64,000 nt of DNA, taken from NCBI GenBank assembly GCA_965223035.1, contig OZ244980.1:372001-436000 (forward strand), given 5' to 3'. Position 1 is the stretch's first letter. Each line of letters opens with the position of its first letter. This document shows, in pieces, positions 9,265-18,693 of the stretch. Origin of the DNA: CAMDPA01 sp965223035. Lineage in GTDB: Bacteria > Pseudomonadota > Alphaproteobacteria > Rhizobiales > Hyphomicrobiaceae. Under the pieces are notes generated by a model. The model saw nothing but the letters and a program-made list of their open reading frames with translations. It was not told the origin of the DNA and made no database searches. The position numbers and the translations under genes were made by a program.

Positions 9265-9792
9265 CTAGGCGGCATCGACAAGGGAGTCGCGCTGTTTGTT
9301 GAAGCGATAGCGCGGAAGATTGTCGAGGTTGGTTCCGGTCACACGAATAACCCAAGCTTGACCAGGATGCCTGGTCGAATGGATGCGGTGCGGACCGTAG
9401 CCCCTGGTTTGTCCGGCCGCCAGCTCATACTGGTCGACCAATTGCAGGACCGCCGCTGGCTCGTCCTCCCGATTGGTCCGGCGCCATTCCTTCATGCCGG
9501 TCACGCCCTTGGCCGTGCCGTAGACCGCCCAAGACGACCCGTGACTATGAGGCGCACCCTCCTTCGGCCCCTGATGGACGTGGGCCAGCACATAAAAGTC
9601 TGTCTCGGGGTCGTGGAATAGTTGTTTCTTGGCGAAGTCGTCTTCAGGCTTAAAGGTTTGCGCGACGAACGTCTCATTGGCCAACAGAGCGGCCAGCCTG
9701 TCCGCCACCGCCGACAAGCCGAGCTCCAGCGGTTGGCTCGATTTCACAATGGCGCGGGTATCGCGGCAGAAGTCGTCAAGGGCATACACCAC
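9265..9792 (-). CDS. Cysteine-dioxygenase-like cupin protein
   Basis: A 175-residue single-domain cupin. The segment HVHQGPKEGAPHSHGSSWAV carries the HxH iron-ligand motif and the third His is likely in GPHRIHSTRH. This matches the cysteine/3-mercaptopropionate dioxygenase superfamily of small non-heme iron enzymes, which oxidise thiols to sulfinates. The closing YRFNKQ segment is basic. It lies 30 bases downstream of grpE and directly upstream of the diheme cytochrome gene, on the same strand. Substrate is unknown; other small DSBH metal enzymes share this pattern. Confidence 0.7.
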   Translation of the reverse strand: MVYALDDFCRDTRAIVKSSQPLELGLSAVADRLAALLANETFVAQTFKPEDDFAKKQLFHDPETDFYVLAHVHQGPKEGAPHSHGSSWAVYGTAKGVTGMKEWRRTNREDEPAAVLQLVDQYELAAGQTRGYGPHRIHSTRHPGQAWVIRVTGTNLDNLPRYRFNKQRDSLVDAA

Positions 9793-9822
9793 AGCACACT
9801 TCCTCCCTGGGTCGGTAACCTC

Positions 9823-10554
9823 TCATTGATCGGGTGTGTCGCTGCCTTCGCTCGGCCCGTCATCGTTGGCTGCGCGCACCCCTGGAGCCGGTTGATCGGG
9901 CTCGGTCGGTTCGGCGGATTTTTGCGGCTTGGGACCGCCCCGGGAAACGATCACCATGGCCGGGCGCAGCACGCGGCCGGCAATGGTATAGCCGTCCTGC
10001 AGCACCTGCAGCACCGTACCGGAGGGGACGCTGACGTTTTCTTGCTCCATCACCGCCTGGTGCAGATTGGGATCGAACGGCGCATCCTTGGGATCGATGC
10101 GTTCCACACCATGCCGCTCCAGCACCTGCAAGAACGCGCGCTCCGTCATCATCACGCCGTCCACCAAACTCTTGAGTGCCGGGTCGGTCTCGGCGTTGGC
10201 AGCAGGAACGGCCGCTACGGCGCGTTGGAAGTTATCGGTCATGCCGACGATGTCGTTTGCGAACTTCGAGATCGCGTACTTGGCCGTATCGGTCTTCTCA
10301 CGTTCGGTGCGTTTGCGCAGATTGTCCATTTCGGCGTGGGTCCGCAACAGCCGATCCGTGAGGTCGGCCACTTGGCCCTCCAGCTCCCGAATGCGCGCTT
10401 CAAGCACACTTAATACATCAACATCCATTGCCGCTGCATCCGACGGCCCGCCCTCAGGCCGAGCTGTGTCGGACGCAGTCACCTGCGCTTCGTTTTGCTC
10501 ATCTCCGTCGCGCGGCTCCGGCCCAACGTCTTTTGGATCGGCGTTATCGCTCAT
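9823..10554 (-). CDS. grpE: GrpE, nucleotide exchange factor of DnaK
   Basis: A 243-residue GrpE. After an acidic disordered N-terminus (residues 1-50) comes the long dimerising coiled coil (VLSVLEARIRELEGQVADLT) and then the GrpE core with AEMDNLRKRTEREK, FANDIVGMTDNFQRA and the C-terminal beta domain signature (NLHQAVMEQ, GTVLQVLQDGYTIAGRVLRPA). It promotes ADP release from DnaK in the cytoplasm. It is downstream of hrcA on the same strand, separated by 243 bases, an arrangement common in alphaproteobacteria. An acidic tail of about 35 residues follows the core. Confidence 0.97.
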   Translation of the reverse strand: MSDNADPKDVGPEPRDGDEQNEAQVTASDTARPEGGPSDAAAMDVDVLSVLEARIRELEGQVADLTDRLLRTHAEMDNLRKRTEREKTDTAKYAISKFANDIVGMTDNFQRAVAAVPAANAETDPALKSLVDGVMMTERAFLQVLERHGVERIDPKDAPFDPNLHQAVMEQENVSVPSGTVLQVLQDGYTIAGRVLRPAMVIVSRGGPKPQKSAEPTEPDQPAPGVRAANDDGPSEGSDTPDQ

Positions 10555-10797
10555 AAGACCTCGATCGCGGTATTGGCGGGAGAACCAGCGCAGTCTTCAA
10601 TCGGGGGCGACCGCATTCAGCCATCAACCGATCGGTTGGACTCGCTCTACTACCCTGAATCTCGTGCATCATTCTGTATTCTGTGACCAGTGCCTCGCAA
10701 CCGCGAACCCCTCCGGTCTGCTGATGCGCTCGGCAATCTCGATTGGCCATCGGCCCCAGCCAAGCTTCTGATCGGTAACAGGCATCGCTGCCAAAAA

Positions 10798-11865
10798 TCA
10801 AGTCAGGAGACGCCCGACCAAGCGAGCGGTGTAATCAACCATGGGGATGATCCGCGCATAATTAAGACGCGTGGGACCGATTACGCCGAGCACGCCGATG
10901 ATCTTGCGCGTCTCATCCTCGAACGGTGCGACCACCAGCGAAGACCCGGACAGCGAGAAAAGCTTGTTTTCCGAACCGATGAAGATGCGCACGCCTTCGG
11001 CGCGTTCTGCGAGCCCCAGCAGTTGGATCAGGTCGCGCTTGGCTTCCAAGTCGTCAAACAGCTGGCGGATCCGATCCAGATCGTCGGCAACTCGCAGTTC
11101 CTTGAGCAGGTTCGATTGGCCGCGCACGATCAGGCTCTTGCGATCGTCCAGCGATCCCGACCACTCGGCTAGGCCGGCCTTCACCACGCCGCGCGTCAAC
11201 TCGTCGAGTTCCTCACGCGCCGAGGCGAGCTGCCGTTCGATGCGGCCCAACGCCTCCCCAATGGTCAGCCCGCGAATTTGGGCGTTCAGGTAGTTCGTCG
11301 CTTCAACCAGCGAGGAGGGCGGCAGGCCAGCCGGAATATCGATAACGCGGTTCTCCACCTCGTTGTTCTGACCGACCAAGACCACCAAAGCCCGACCCGG
11401 TTCGAGCGGAACGAACTCGACGTGTTTGAGTTCGCTGACGCGGGACTCGGCCAATACGAGGCCGGCGCAATGCGACAAGCCCGAAATCAACTCGCTGGCC
11501 TCGGACAGCACCTGATCGACCGACTTAATTTGGCTGACCTTAACCTGGGCCTCGATATCCCTCCGCTCCTCCGGCGTTAGCTCGCCCACCTCCAACAGCC
11601 CGTCGACGAACAGGCGCAGGCCGTGCTGGGTCGGGAGCCGTCCGGCCGAGGTGTGTGGCGCGAAGATGAGGCCCAGCTGCTCTAGATCGGACATCACGTT
11701 CCGGATCGAAGCCGGTGACAGCCCGAGCGGCAGCGCGCGGGAGAGATTGCGTGAACCAACCGGCTCGCCGGTGCTGAGATAGGATTCTACAATGCGCTTG
11801 AAGACCTCGCGTGAGCGCTCGTTGAGGTTGGCGAGTTCCAAGGCAGCGTTGGTCGTGTCCATCAT
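10798..11865 (-). CDS. hrcA: HrcA heat-inducible transcription repressor
   Basis: The protein is 355 residues from the ATG at 11865; a second ATG at 11862 is equally possible. The frame is open to 12027 but the extra N-terminus is Arg/His-rich and unlike HrcA. The start region (NERSREVFKRIVESYLSTGEPVGSRNLSR) is the winged-helix domain that binds CIRCE operators, followed by ASIRNVMSDLEQLG and the TSAGRLPT signature. The C-terminal GAF-like part contains LVVAPFEDETRKIIGVLGVIGPTRLNYARIIP, a hallmark of the family. It represses groESL-type heat-shock operons. No CIRCE sequence was seen beside this gene, so it is probably not autoregulated through a local site. Confidence 0.97.
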   Translation of the reverse strand: MMDTTNAALELANLNERSREVFKRIVESYLSTGEPVGSRNLSRALPLGLSPASIRNVMSDLEQLGLIFAPHTSAGRLPTQHGLRLFVDGLLEVGELTPEERRDIEAQVKVSQIKSVDQVLSEASELISGLSHCAGLVLAESRVSELKHVEFVPLEPGRALVVLVGQNNEVENRVIDIPAGLPPSSLVEATNYLNAQIRGLTIGEALGRIERQLASAREELDELTRGVVKAGLAEWSGSLDDRKSLIVRGQSNLLKELRVADDLDRIRQLFDDLEAKRDLIQLLGLAERAEGVRIFIGSENKLFSLSGSSLVVAPFEDETRKIIGVLGVIGPTRLNYARIIPMVDYTARLVGRLLT

Positions 11866-12462
11866 GAGTGATCTTGGTTGAGTCCTCTCGTGCGTGTTTG
11901 CCGCCGCATGGCGGTCTCCGTCCCATGGTCCGTTGCACTCGCTTCCACCGTCGCGCGCATGACCGTCACCCGCAGCACGACCGGGGAACCGCGCTTTGGT
12001 CGTGCGCCGGGCCGTCGCTTGGCGCAAACTTGGTGAGGCGCGTTGACTTGCTGGCGATAACCGATGACGCGGGTTCCTGGTTCCATGGGTTCAATCGCCG
12101 GCAAACCACGACGCTCGCCGACGGCGTTGTCCGCACCAGCGCAATCCAAGTTCAAACCAGGTGTTGGCCAGCCGCCGGACCTCACCGCGCCGCCCAACCA
12201 TCTCGGAATCGCCAAAATCTTGCGCAACAAGGCGAAATCGTGATTTCGAGGCGCCGCACGCTGGAACCTAGCGAGCCTTGGTGGCCGCCGTCAAATCCGA
12301 CAATGGGTTGCGGTTGATGGCAGGCCGCTCAACAGCCGGCGGCCGGTTCGCGCCATCTACAGTTGCCCACGCCTCGACACCCGGCTACCAATGGAAGCGG
12401 CACACGACGGTGGCGGACCATGATCGGCTGCTCCTCCACTTCGCTTCGGGGGTCTTCGGCTG
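11866..12462. other. Intergenic region between hrcA and AsmA gene, no gene seen
   Basis: About 600 bases between divergent genes. Both strands carry open frames of 120-150 codons here, but the predicted proteins are Arg/Pro/Ser-rich, lack family motifs and have no good ribosome binding site, so they look like high-GC shadows. The rph gene often found opposite hrcA in related genomes is not recognisable. The region should contain the promoters for both flanking genes. Confidence 0.45.
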
Positions 12463-15006
12463 ATGAGACGGGTCCTTGTTTACTTTGTCGTTCTCATGGT
12501 CGTTGTTGTGGCGGCTTTGGCTGGGATGGCTTGGATGCCGCCACCTGGCCTCGCCAAACGCCTCGTTACCGAAGGCGTGCGGGAGCGGACCGGGCTCAAT
12601 TTAAAGATCGATGGCGATTTCGCGCTGCGGCTGCTGCCGACGATAGAGCTGGTGGCGCAAGACGTGGCACTCAGCGATCCGGGAACGCCAGGCGCGGCTC
12701 CGGTGCTGGCGGCCCGCGCGGTCGAGCTGCGCTCCTCGGCATGGGCCTTGCTGAGAGGTGACCGGCAGGTTGCTGAGGTGAAACTGATCGCTCCCAGTGT
12801 CACGCTCGAGGTCGACGAGACCGGCCGCAAGAGCTGGCGATCCATTGCACACAATGCGGCGCCGATGGGCGGCTACAGCGTCGACGCCGTGACGATTAGC
12901 GATGGTCGGCTGGCGTATCGAAACACCCGGTACCACCTTGCCGTCAAGGCGACCGGAGCCAATGGCACCATCACCAATTTCAGCTTGGACAAGTTCGCAA
13001 GCTTGACACTCAGCGATGTTGCGATCGACCTCCAGCGCAACGCGACACCGGGCCTGCTGAAGCTGACCAAGGCGGTCGTCACGGCCAACGGCTATGACGG
13101 GCAACTGATCGCGGCGCTCTCGCTTGACGCTGAGCAAGCAAGCTGGCGCGGAGCGGGTGCGGACGACACCGTCAGGCTTAAGCAGTTTTCGTCCAACGCG
13201 CGTTCCGTCAGCGTCGATCGCATCGCTGCCGAGGCGGTAGCATTGACCGGCAAAGCGTTGTTGTGGCGCGACGGCGCGAGCGGCACCCCTATCACCATAA
13301 CGGCGATCGCCATGGGCGCGGACGGCGTGAGATGGGACCGGATCAAGGGCCTGACGACCAAGCTCGGCGCGATCAGTTTTGACCGATCCACGCGGAATGA
13401 CGGCGCGCAACTGAAGCAGCTGGAATTCAAGGCGTCGGAGGTGTTGGCACGTAGCCTGGTCCAGGCCGATGTCTCCTTTACGTGGAAACAGCAGCCGGTG
13501 ACCGGGCGCATCGAGCTGCCGGCGCCCATCGCGCTTGATATCCGCAACCGGATACCCGTGGCGGCGGCGCTCAATGCCGCGCAGGGTCGTCTGGTCTTCC
13601 ACGGCGATGTGGTTCCGGGCGAGCCGATCCGTCTAAGGGGTCGTTGCAAGCTTTCGACCGATGCCGCCGACGCCCTCGCCAAGTGGTTGGGATTTGACCT
13701 GCCGTCGGCGCTCACGGGGGCAGTCAGCATCACCGGCGATGTTACGGCCGATCATCAACGCATCGCACTCGCTGCCGGCAAGCTGAACCATGGCAAGACG
13801 GCCGTCAGCGGAGACGTGACTTTGGACCTGGCCAGCCGAAGGCCGGTGCTCCAGGGCCGGTTGATCGCCGATGCGCTGGACGCGGATCGCTACCTGGGTC
13901 TGCCGCCGCCGCGTGTGACCCGTCAAGCGCAGCCGATCTCGGTGGTGGAGACGGTGCCGGAGGCGTCGATCAAGGACGTGCTGAAAGCTCAGTTGCGGGC
14001 GGCGCTGGCGGCGCCGGAGGGCGGGCCGGTCGGCTCGTTGATGATCCCGGTACCGACGGTGAAATTGATGCCATCGCAGGCGCCACCGCGGGCGCCTCGA
14101 CCGATCGTGTGGAGCGATCGCCCGTTCGATCATTCCGGCCTCAAAGCGCTGGATCTCGATCTCGACGTGGTGGTCAAATCGTCGAAATTGCGCGGCAGGG
14201 AGCTTTCGATCGCCAAGCTCAAAGCCGTGCTGACGGACGGTTCGTTGGCCATGGATATCGACGAGTTGGCCAGCGAGGGCGCACGCCTCAGTGGGCAGGT
14301 CAGCTTCGATGGCCGGCAACGGGTGCCGGCGGTTACCGCCAAACTCACGGCCAGTGGCGTGGAGCTGTCCCAGTTGTTGTCGCAGCTGGGCATGACCGGG
14401 CTCGTCGCCGGGGCATCGACGATCGAGGCGGAGCTCAACACTCGCGGCACCACGCAAAAGCAGTTGGTCGCGGGGCTGTCCGGCACGATCAGCACGCGGC
14501 TGGGACGCGGGCATGTGGTCGGCTACGATTTTTCCAGCATCGCCACATGGTTGTTCGGTCCACGCCGGTTTGACCCGGCCAAGCGCACGCCGATCCATCG
14601 GTTGGACACCGATATCGTCTTGGATCAGGGCGTCGCCAAGCGCGCTAAGCTGACCATGGACGGGCCCGTGATCGGGCTTGATGGCGACGGCGTCGTGCAG
14701 CTGATCGATCAGCGCATCGACTATCGCGCCCGCTTCCGGCTGCCGCTGTCGACTTGGATCAAGGCGCTGTCGCTGCGGATTTTCGGCGATTGGAGCCGGC
14801 CAAGTGTTGCGCCGGATCTCAACCTGTTCGCCCGAAGCCCGGGCCAGCTGATGAACCCCGCCGCGTTGTTGGAGAAGACTGATATCGTCGATGCTGAATT
14901 GGCGGAACTGGCCGGCCAGGTTCTGAGGCGGGCTGAGGCGCGTAGCGCCGCACCGGCCGTGGTCGAGATGTTGCAAGCGCTGCAGCGGATGGCCGAGGGC
15001 GAATAG
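12463..15006 (+). CDS. AsmA-family inner-membrane/periplasmic protein
   Basis: An 847-residue protein with one N-terminal transmembrane anchor (VLVYFVVLMVVVVAALAGMA) followed by the AsmA domain opening (TGLNLKIDGDFALRLLPTIELVAQDVALSDP). The rest is long beta-rich repeats with the C-terminal AsmA signature around TIEAELNTRGTTQKQLVAGLSGTI and the final LAGQVLRRAE segment. AsmA-like proteins are bridge-shaped and are linked to phospholipid traffic or outer-membrane biogenesis. It stands alone on the plus strand and converges on the BenE gene, with a repeat element between the two stop codons. Confidence 0.9.
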   Translation: MRRVLVYFVVLMVVVVAALAGMAWMPPPGLAKRLVTEGVRERTGLNLKIDGDFALRLLPTIELVAQDVALSDPGTPGAAPVLAARAVELRSSAWALLRGDRQVAEVKLIAPSVTLEVDETGRKSWRSIAHNAAPMGGYSVDAVTISDGRLAYRNTRYHLAVKATGANGTITNFSLDKFASLTLSDVAIDLQRNATPGLLKLTKAVVTANGYDGQLIAALSLDAEQASWRGAGADDTVRLKQFSSNARSVSVDRIAAEAVALTGKALLWRDGASGTPITITAIAMGADGVRWDRIKGLTTKLGAISFDRSTRNDGAQLKQLEFKASEVLARSLVQADVSFTWKQQPVTGRIELPAPIALDIRNRIPVAAALNAAQGRLVFHGDVVPGEPIRLRGRCKLSTDAADALAKWLGFDLPSALTGAVSITGDVTADHQRIALAAGKLNHGKTAVSGDVTLDLASRRPVLQGRLIADALDADRYLGLPPPRVTRQAQPISVVETVPEASIKDVLKAQLRAALAAPEGGPVGSLMIPVPTVKLMPSQAPPRAPRPIVWSDRPFDHSGLKALDLDLDVVVKSSKLRGRELSIAKLKAVLTDGSLAMDIDELASEGARLSGQVSFDGRQRVPAVTAKLTASGVELSQLLSQLGMTGLVAGASTIEAELNTRGTTQKQLVAGLSGTISTRLGRGHVVGYDFSSIATWLFGPRRFDPAKRTPIHRLDTDIVLDQGVAKRAKLTMDGPVIGLDGDGVVQLIDQRIDYRARFRLPLSTWIKALSLRIFGDWSRPSVAPDLNLFARSPGQLMNPAALLEKTDIVDAELAELAGQVLRRAEARSAAPAVVEMLQALQRMAEGE

Positions 15007-15092
15007 CGGCGGAGGTGGCGATGTCGATTCGCAACCAGCGATCCGCTCGGATCGCCGTGCGCTGCAAGTGACCATCAGTACTGATCCAATCT

Positions 15093-15244
15093 TAGATCAT
15101 CGCGCCTTAAATCGGAACCGCAAAGCCGGTTCCGATTGCGCCGGTTCCGATTTAAGGCGCAAAGATGATCGCTCTTAAAGTGGTGAGCAACTTTCTGCCT
15201 TTAATCGGGATCATTCCGATTCCGATCAAAGGCAGGTTGCTCTA
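15093..15244 (-). repeat. Two-hairpin TA-bounded repeat, copy A (long form)
   Basis: A 152-bp element from TAGATCATCGCGCC to GGTTGCTCTA. It contains two successive palindromes: one built on GCGCCTTAAATCGGAACC and its complement, the other on CTGCCTTTAATCGG. It lies between the convergent AsmA and BenE genes. Its last three bases, read on the minus strand, are the TAG stop codon of the BenE gene. Strand here means that the TAGAGCAACC end is the left end when the minus strand is read. Confidence 0.93.
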
Positions 15245-16444
15245 ACCGCGATCGAATATGCGTGAGGCCAGCGCGCCGAACACCAGCCCCCAGAACGGTG
15301 CGCCGATGTTGAGGATCGGCAGGCCAGCGACGGTGACGATGAAGGTCACCAGCGCACCAAAGCTATGCTGACCCTGAAAGGCGGAGGTGAAGGCCGCCTG
15401 TAGAATTTTCAGCATCGTCAGACCGGCGAGGGCCGTAATCAGACCATCCGGGGCCGCCATCGCCAGCCGCGCCAAGATCGGGGCGCACAGGCCAAAGGCG
15501 ATGCCCAACATGGCCATGAAGACCGCCCCCACGTACTGGCGGTCCCGGTCCACGCCAGATGTGAGGATGGCGGTTGCCGGGCCGGCCAGGCAGGTCGGTA
15601 CGGAGCCGAGGCAGGATATGGCGAGCGCACCTAGTCCGCTGGCGGTGGCAATGGCGTTGACCGGCGGGCGATGTCCCTCGCTGTGCAACACCGAAATGCC
15701 CTGGCCATTTTGCACCGCCAGCACCGTAATGGCCACCGGTACCGACAACTCGGCGATCGCCGGCCAGGAGAAGATCGGCATGATGAGCATTGGCGCGGCC
15801 AGATCGAACGAGATATTGGCTGACGGCGTGACGCCGCCGTGCCAATAGGCGACCGCGATGCCGATCAGCAAAGCCGCAATCATCGGCGGCATTCGGACGG
15901 CCACCGACGGCAGCGCCAGCAGCGCTAGATAGACGACGGTCATGGCGGCCGCCACCGGCAACGCGGTCTGGAAGGCCTTGATCCAATCGATGCCGAACTG
16001 CAAGAACACTCCGGCAACCATCGCCATCACAATCGGCATCGGGATCAATTGCATGGCCCGCCCGACCAAGCCCGTGACGCCCAAGATAAACACCAAAAGA
16101 CCGCACACAACGTAAGCGCCGATCACCTCTGGAAAGCTCAGATGGGCCAACGCCTGGCCGACCAGCACCGTCCCCGGCATCGTGAACAGGAAAATCAGCG
16201 GTTGCCGATAAGCCATCGAAAAGGCGATGGTGATGAAGCCATTGATAAAGAAACCGCCAAACAGCCACGATGCGATTTCGGCCTCGCTGAGCCCACCCTT
16301 GGCGGCGGCCGCCAGTACCAGCACGATCGGCGTGGTGGCCGCAAACAAAAAAGCGACAAAGCCGCCGGACAAGTTCTCTGCACTGACCTTGGACAGAGCT
16401 TCGCGAACCGTAGCAGGGCGCTGTGCAGGCAATTCCAACGTCAT
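15242..16444 (-). CDS. benE: BenE-family benzoate/H+ symporter
   Basis: A 400-residue membrane protein with about 12 helices and the BenE-family signature early on (NLSGGFVAFLFAATTPIVLV, then FLFTMPGTVLVGQA in a short re-entrant region). Family members import benzoate or related acids by proton symport. The gene starts 6 bases after the DUF1194 gene, so the two form an operon. The TAG stop codon is made by the end of repeat copy A, so the insertion defines the present C-terminus (ASRIFDRG). A gentisate-type dioxygenase occurs 20 kb away, but no benzoate pathway is adjacent, so the actual substrate is open. Confidence 0.88.
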   Translation of the reverse strand: MTLELPAQRPATVREALSKVSAENLSGGFVAFLFAATTPIVLVLAAAAKGGLSEAEIASWLFGGFFINGFITIAFSMAYRQPLIFLFTMPGTVLVGQALAHLSFPEVIGAYVVCGLLVFILGVTGLVGRAMQLIPMPIVMAMVAGVFLQFGIDWIKAFQTALPVAAAMTVVYLALLALPSVAVRMPPMIAALLIGIAVAYWHGGVTPSANISFDLAAPMLIMPIFSWPAIAELSVPVAITVLAVQNGQGISVLHSEGHRPPVNAIATASGLGALAISCLGSVPTCLAGPATAILTSGVDRDRQYVGAVFMAMLGIAFGLCAPILARLAMAAPDGLITALAGLTMLKILQAAFTSAFQGQHSFGALVTFIVTVAGLPILNIGAPFWGLVFGALASRIFDRG

Positions 16445-16450
16445 ATTGAT

Positions 16451-17260
16451 TTAACGCCTGATGGTGCTCTCCACCGCGACACAGTCATAAGGTCCGTATG
16501 ACAAGGTCGGCGGTCCGGCTTGCACCGGAACCACGTGCGGCAGCGATGTTGGTCCCGAGATCTCCTGCAACAGCTTTTGGCGGGTCGCGGTCGCGAACTC
16601 GGAGGGTCGCGTGATCGGGATCATGAATGCCCCCAGCCCGCCGATGACGCATTTCGCATAATAGCGTTCAAGACCAGGGATGTCCCAAAGGGTTTGCTCG
16701 GTGGTTGGCCGCAAGACGATCGGCAATCCATTGATGACGATACCGCGTGATAGGATCCGCGCTCGGATCAACTCGAGCGGCGGGCCCGCATTGTTGGCAC
16801 CGTCGCCGGAGATGTCGATGACGCGTCGTTGTCCCTCGAAATTACCGTCCTCGAACAATCGGCTGGCATAGTCGAGCGCGCTCGAGATCGAGGTGCGTCG
16901 GTAGCGGCCAAACGGCCTGGCTGCCAGCTCCCTGATGAACGCTTCCGCGCTGGCGAGGCCGTCGATTAATCGCCATGGAATAAGGTGGAGATGAATGTCT
17001 ACGCCGGCCCATTCGAAATAGGTGACGGCGATGCGCCCGTACGGTCCGGAACGAATGGCGCGGATGATGCCTTTATCGCGCAAAGCCTGGATATAGCCGT
17101 CGCGCTGGAGTTGCTGCTCGTCGGGGTCCATCGACAGCGAGACGTCGACGGCCAAAACCAACTCGAGGTCAACCTGGGTGGCTGCTCGAGCAGGCGCGGA
17201 TTGGCTTGCGATGGCGAGCAATGCCAGCATTGCAAATAAGCAAGAGCGATGACCGATCAT
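16451..17260 (-). CDS. DUF1194 exported von Willebrand A-like protein
   Basis: A 269-residue protein with a signal peptide (LFAMLALLAIASQSAPARAA) and the DUF1194 fold, a vWFA-like domain. The MIDAS metal motif is seen as VLAVDVSLSMD, with the second conserved block VIDISGDGANNAG. YGRIAVTYFEWAG is also family-typical. The protein is probably periplasmic. It is the first gene of a two-gene operon with BenE. No physiological role is established for the family that I can apply here. Confidence 0.87.
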   Translation of the reverse strand: MIGHRSCLFAMLALLAIASQSAPARAATQVDLELVLAVDVSLSMDPDEQQLQRDGYIQALRDKGIIRAIRSGPYGRIAVTYFEWAGVDIHLHLIPWRLIDGLASAEAFIRELAARPFGRYRRTSISSALDYASRLFEDGNFEGQRRVIDISGDGANNAGPPLELIRARILSRGIVINGLPIVLRPTTEQTLWDIPGLERYYAKCVIGGLGAFMIPITRPSEFATATRQKLLQEISGPTSLPHVVPVQAGPPTLSYGPYDCVAVESTIRR

Positions 17261-17473
17261 GGCGGCTAAACTGACATGGCTCTAAACGTTTGGCAAAGTC
17301 GTCGGCACTTGTCGGCCGCTCTTTATGCGGCCACAGCTGCGTCGTTCCAGCTGCACCAAACCGGTGCCGCACAAGCGAAAGGATCGCCGAGCCGGATCGC
17401 AATCCCACCAACCAGCGACGGCAGGGATGCGGCAACAGACCGGCGGCAGATCAGGGCGTGCGCGCGGTGGCGC
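17261..17473. other. Upstream region of the DUF1194-benE operon
   Basis: About 210 bases between repeat copy B and the DUF1194 start codon. It should hold the operon promoter, but no motif is clear enough to assign. Confidence 0.4.
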
Positions 17474-17625
17474 TAGATCATCGCGCCTTAAATCGGAACC
17501 GCAACGCCGGTTCCAATTGCGCCGGTTCCGATTTAAGGCGCAAAGATGATCGCTCTTAAAGTGGTGAGCAACTTTCTGCCTTTGATCGGGATCGTTCCGA
17601 TTCCGATTAAAGGCAGGTTGCGCTA
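17474..17625 (-). repeat. Two-hairpin TA-bounded repeat, copy B (long form)
   Basis: A 152-bp element in the same orientation as copy A and nearly identical to it, from TAGATCATCGCGCC to GGTTGCGCTA. It ends 3 bases from the stop codon of the alpha/beta hydrolase gene. Its terminal TAG (17623-17625 read on minus) is a second stop in the same frame as that gene. With copy A it brackets the BenE-DUF1194 operon as direct repeats. Confidence 0.93.
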
Positions 17626-17628
17626 GCA

Positions 17629-18693
17629 CTATGCCGCCAACCGCTCGGCCATCCAATCGGCCGACTGCAGTCGCCATCTGTAGACGCGGTTGTTGGCGAC
17701 ATGATTGCCGTCCTCGATGATCATGAGCTCGACAGGGCCGGCGGCCTCGCGCGCCAGGCGCTCGGCATCCTGCCAAGCAATCACGCGATCTTGCTTGCCG
17801 GTGACGATGAATAACGGACAGCGGATGTTGGTGGCGACGCCCGCAAGGCTGAGCTTGGTGGCCACCGCTTGCGCTGCGGTGTCATCGGCGGCATGACTGC
17901 GCACGCGGAACGCTCGTCGCGTAAGCTCGGGCAGATTTGGCCAGGCCTGGCCCCAGTCGTAGGGGCCGGAGAGTGCGATGCAGCCTTTGAGATCCGGTAA
18001 GAAGGCTGCCGCCCGCGGCGCATAGTAACCGCCGAGGCTGACGCCCCACAGTCCAAGGCGCGCGGCGTCGATGTCAGCTCGGGTTTTGAGATAGGCGATA
18101 ACTGGTTCAACCGCCCTCTCATAGTCGCCGCGGATCGGCCAGTCATACTGCGCCTCCCCCTGCCCCGGTCCATCGAAGGCCAAGGTGGCGATGCCGCGGT
18201 CGAGGAATGGCCGTTCGTAAGCTTCAGTCTCTTCTTTGGCCGAATCCAGGCCGCAGCACATGATCATCACCGGCGGCCGGTGGAGGCCGGCCGGCTTGCG
18301 TAGAATGCCGAATAGATGGCCGTTTTGGTAGGCAATGGCCACGCGTTCGCCGGGTGGCGACAGATGTGGTAGCGCCAGCGTTCGGCAGTTAACCGCCTTC
18401 GCGTGCGCCGCTTTCATTTGCGCGACATCGTGGACGAACAAAAACTGGGCGAAATGGTAGTAAACACCGGCGCGCTGCAGGTGGTCCCCAGCCGACCGCG
18501 ATTTGTCGTGCGCCAGGGCCTGTTGCCCCAACGCCTGGTGAACCGAGGCGCGCTGCGACCAAGCCCGGCACCAGTCGTTCCAGGAGCTCAGTGACGCGAC
18601 GATCTCCTCGAAATCGCTGAGCACCACGCCGTTGGCAACAAACCGGGCGGCCCAATGAGTCAAGGCCGAGCGAACGTGCTCGTCCTCAATCAT
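17629..18693 (-). CDS. Alpha/beta hydrolase, dihydropseudooxynicotine-hydrolase-like
   Basis: A 354-residue hydrolase with a helical N-terminal part (residues 1-120) and an alpha/beta hydrolase core. The nucleophile elbow is GVSLGGYYAPRAA, the acid is in GKQDRVI and the base in GNHVANN. The overall pattern (VMIMCCGLDSAKEE, LAFDGPGQGEA) resembles the family that includes 2,6-dihydropseudooxynicotine hydrolase and FrsA-like proteins, which act on C-C or ester bonds. The start overlaps the end of the upstream ABC permease gene by 8 bases, so the enzyme is part of the importer operon and probably acts on the imported compound. Confidence 0.82.
   Translation of the reverse strand: MIEDEHVRSALTHWAARFVANGVVLSDFEEIVASLSSWNDWCRAWSQRASVHQALGQQALAHDKSRSAGDHLQRAGVYYHFAQFLFVHDVAQMKAAHAKAVNCRTLALPHLSPPGERVAIAYQNGHLFGILRKPAGLHRPPVMIMCCGLDSAKEETEAYERPFLDRGIATLAFDGPGQGEAQYDWPIRGDYERAVEPVIAYLKTRADIDAARLGLWGVSLGGYYAPRAAAFLPDLKGCIALSGPYDWGQAWPNLPELTRRAFRVRSHAADDTAAQAVATKLSLAGVATNIRCPLFIVTGKQDRVIAWQDAERLAREAAGPVELMIIEDGNHVANNRVYRWRLQSADWMAERLAA

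Noticed and set aside
11862..12317. Open frames on both strands upstream of hrcA, considered as rph or a new gene
   Set aside because: No RNase PH motif, no ribosome binding site, and Arg/Pro/Ser-rich products.
13633..15075. 480-codon open frame on the minus strand
   Set aside because: Antisense shadow of the AsmA gene; Arg/Gln-rich without family features.
15093..15244. Repeat copy A as a simple rho-independent terminator
   Set aside because: The hairpins are long and lack a T-run on either strand, and the same sequence recurs elsewhere with TA-bounded ends, so it is primarily a repeat element.
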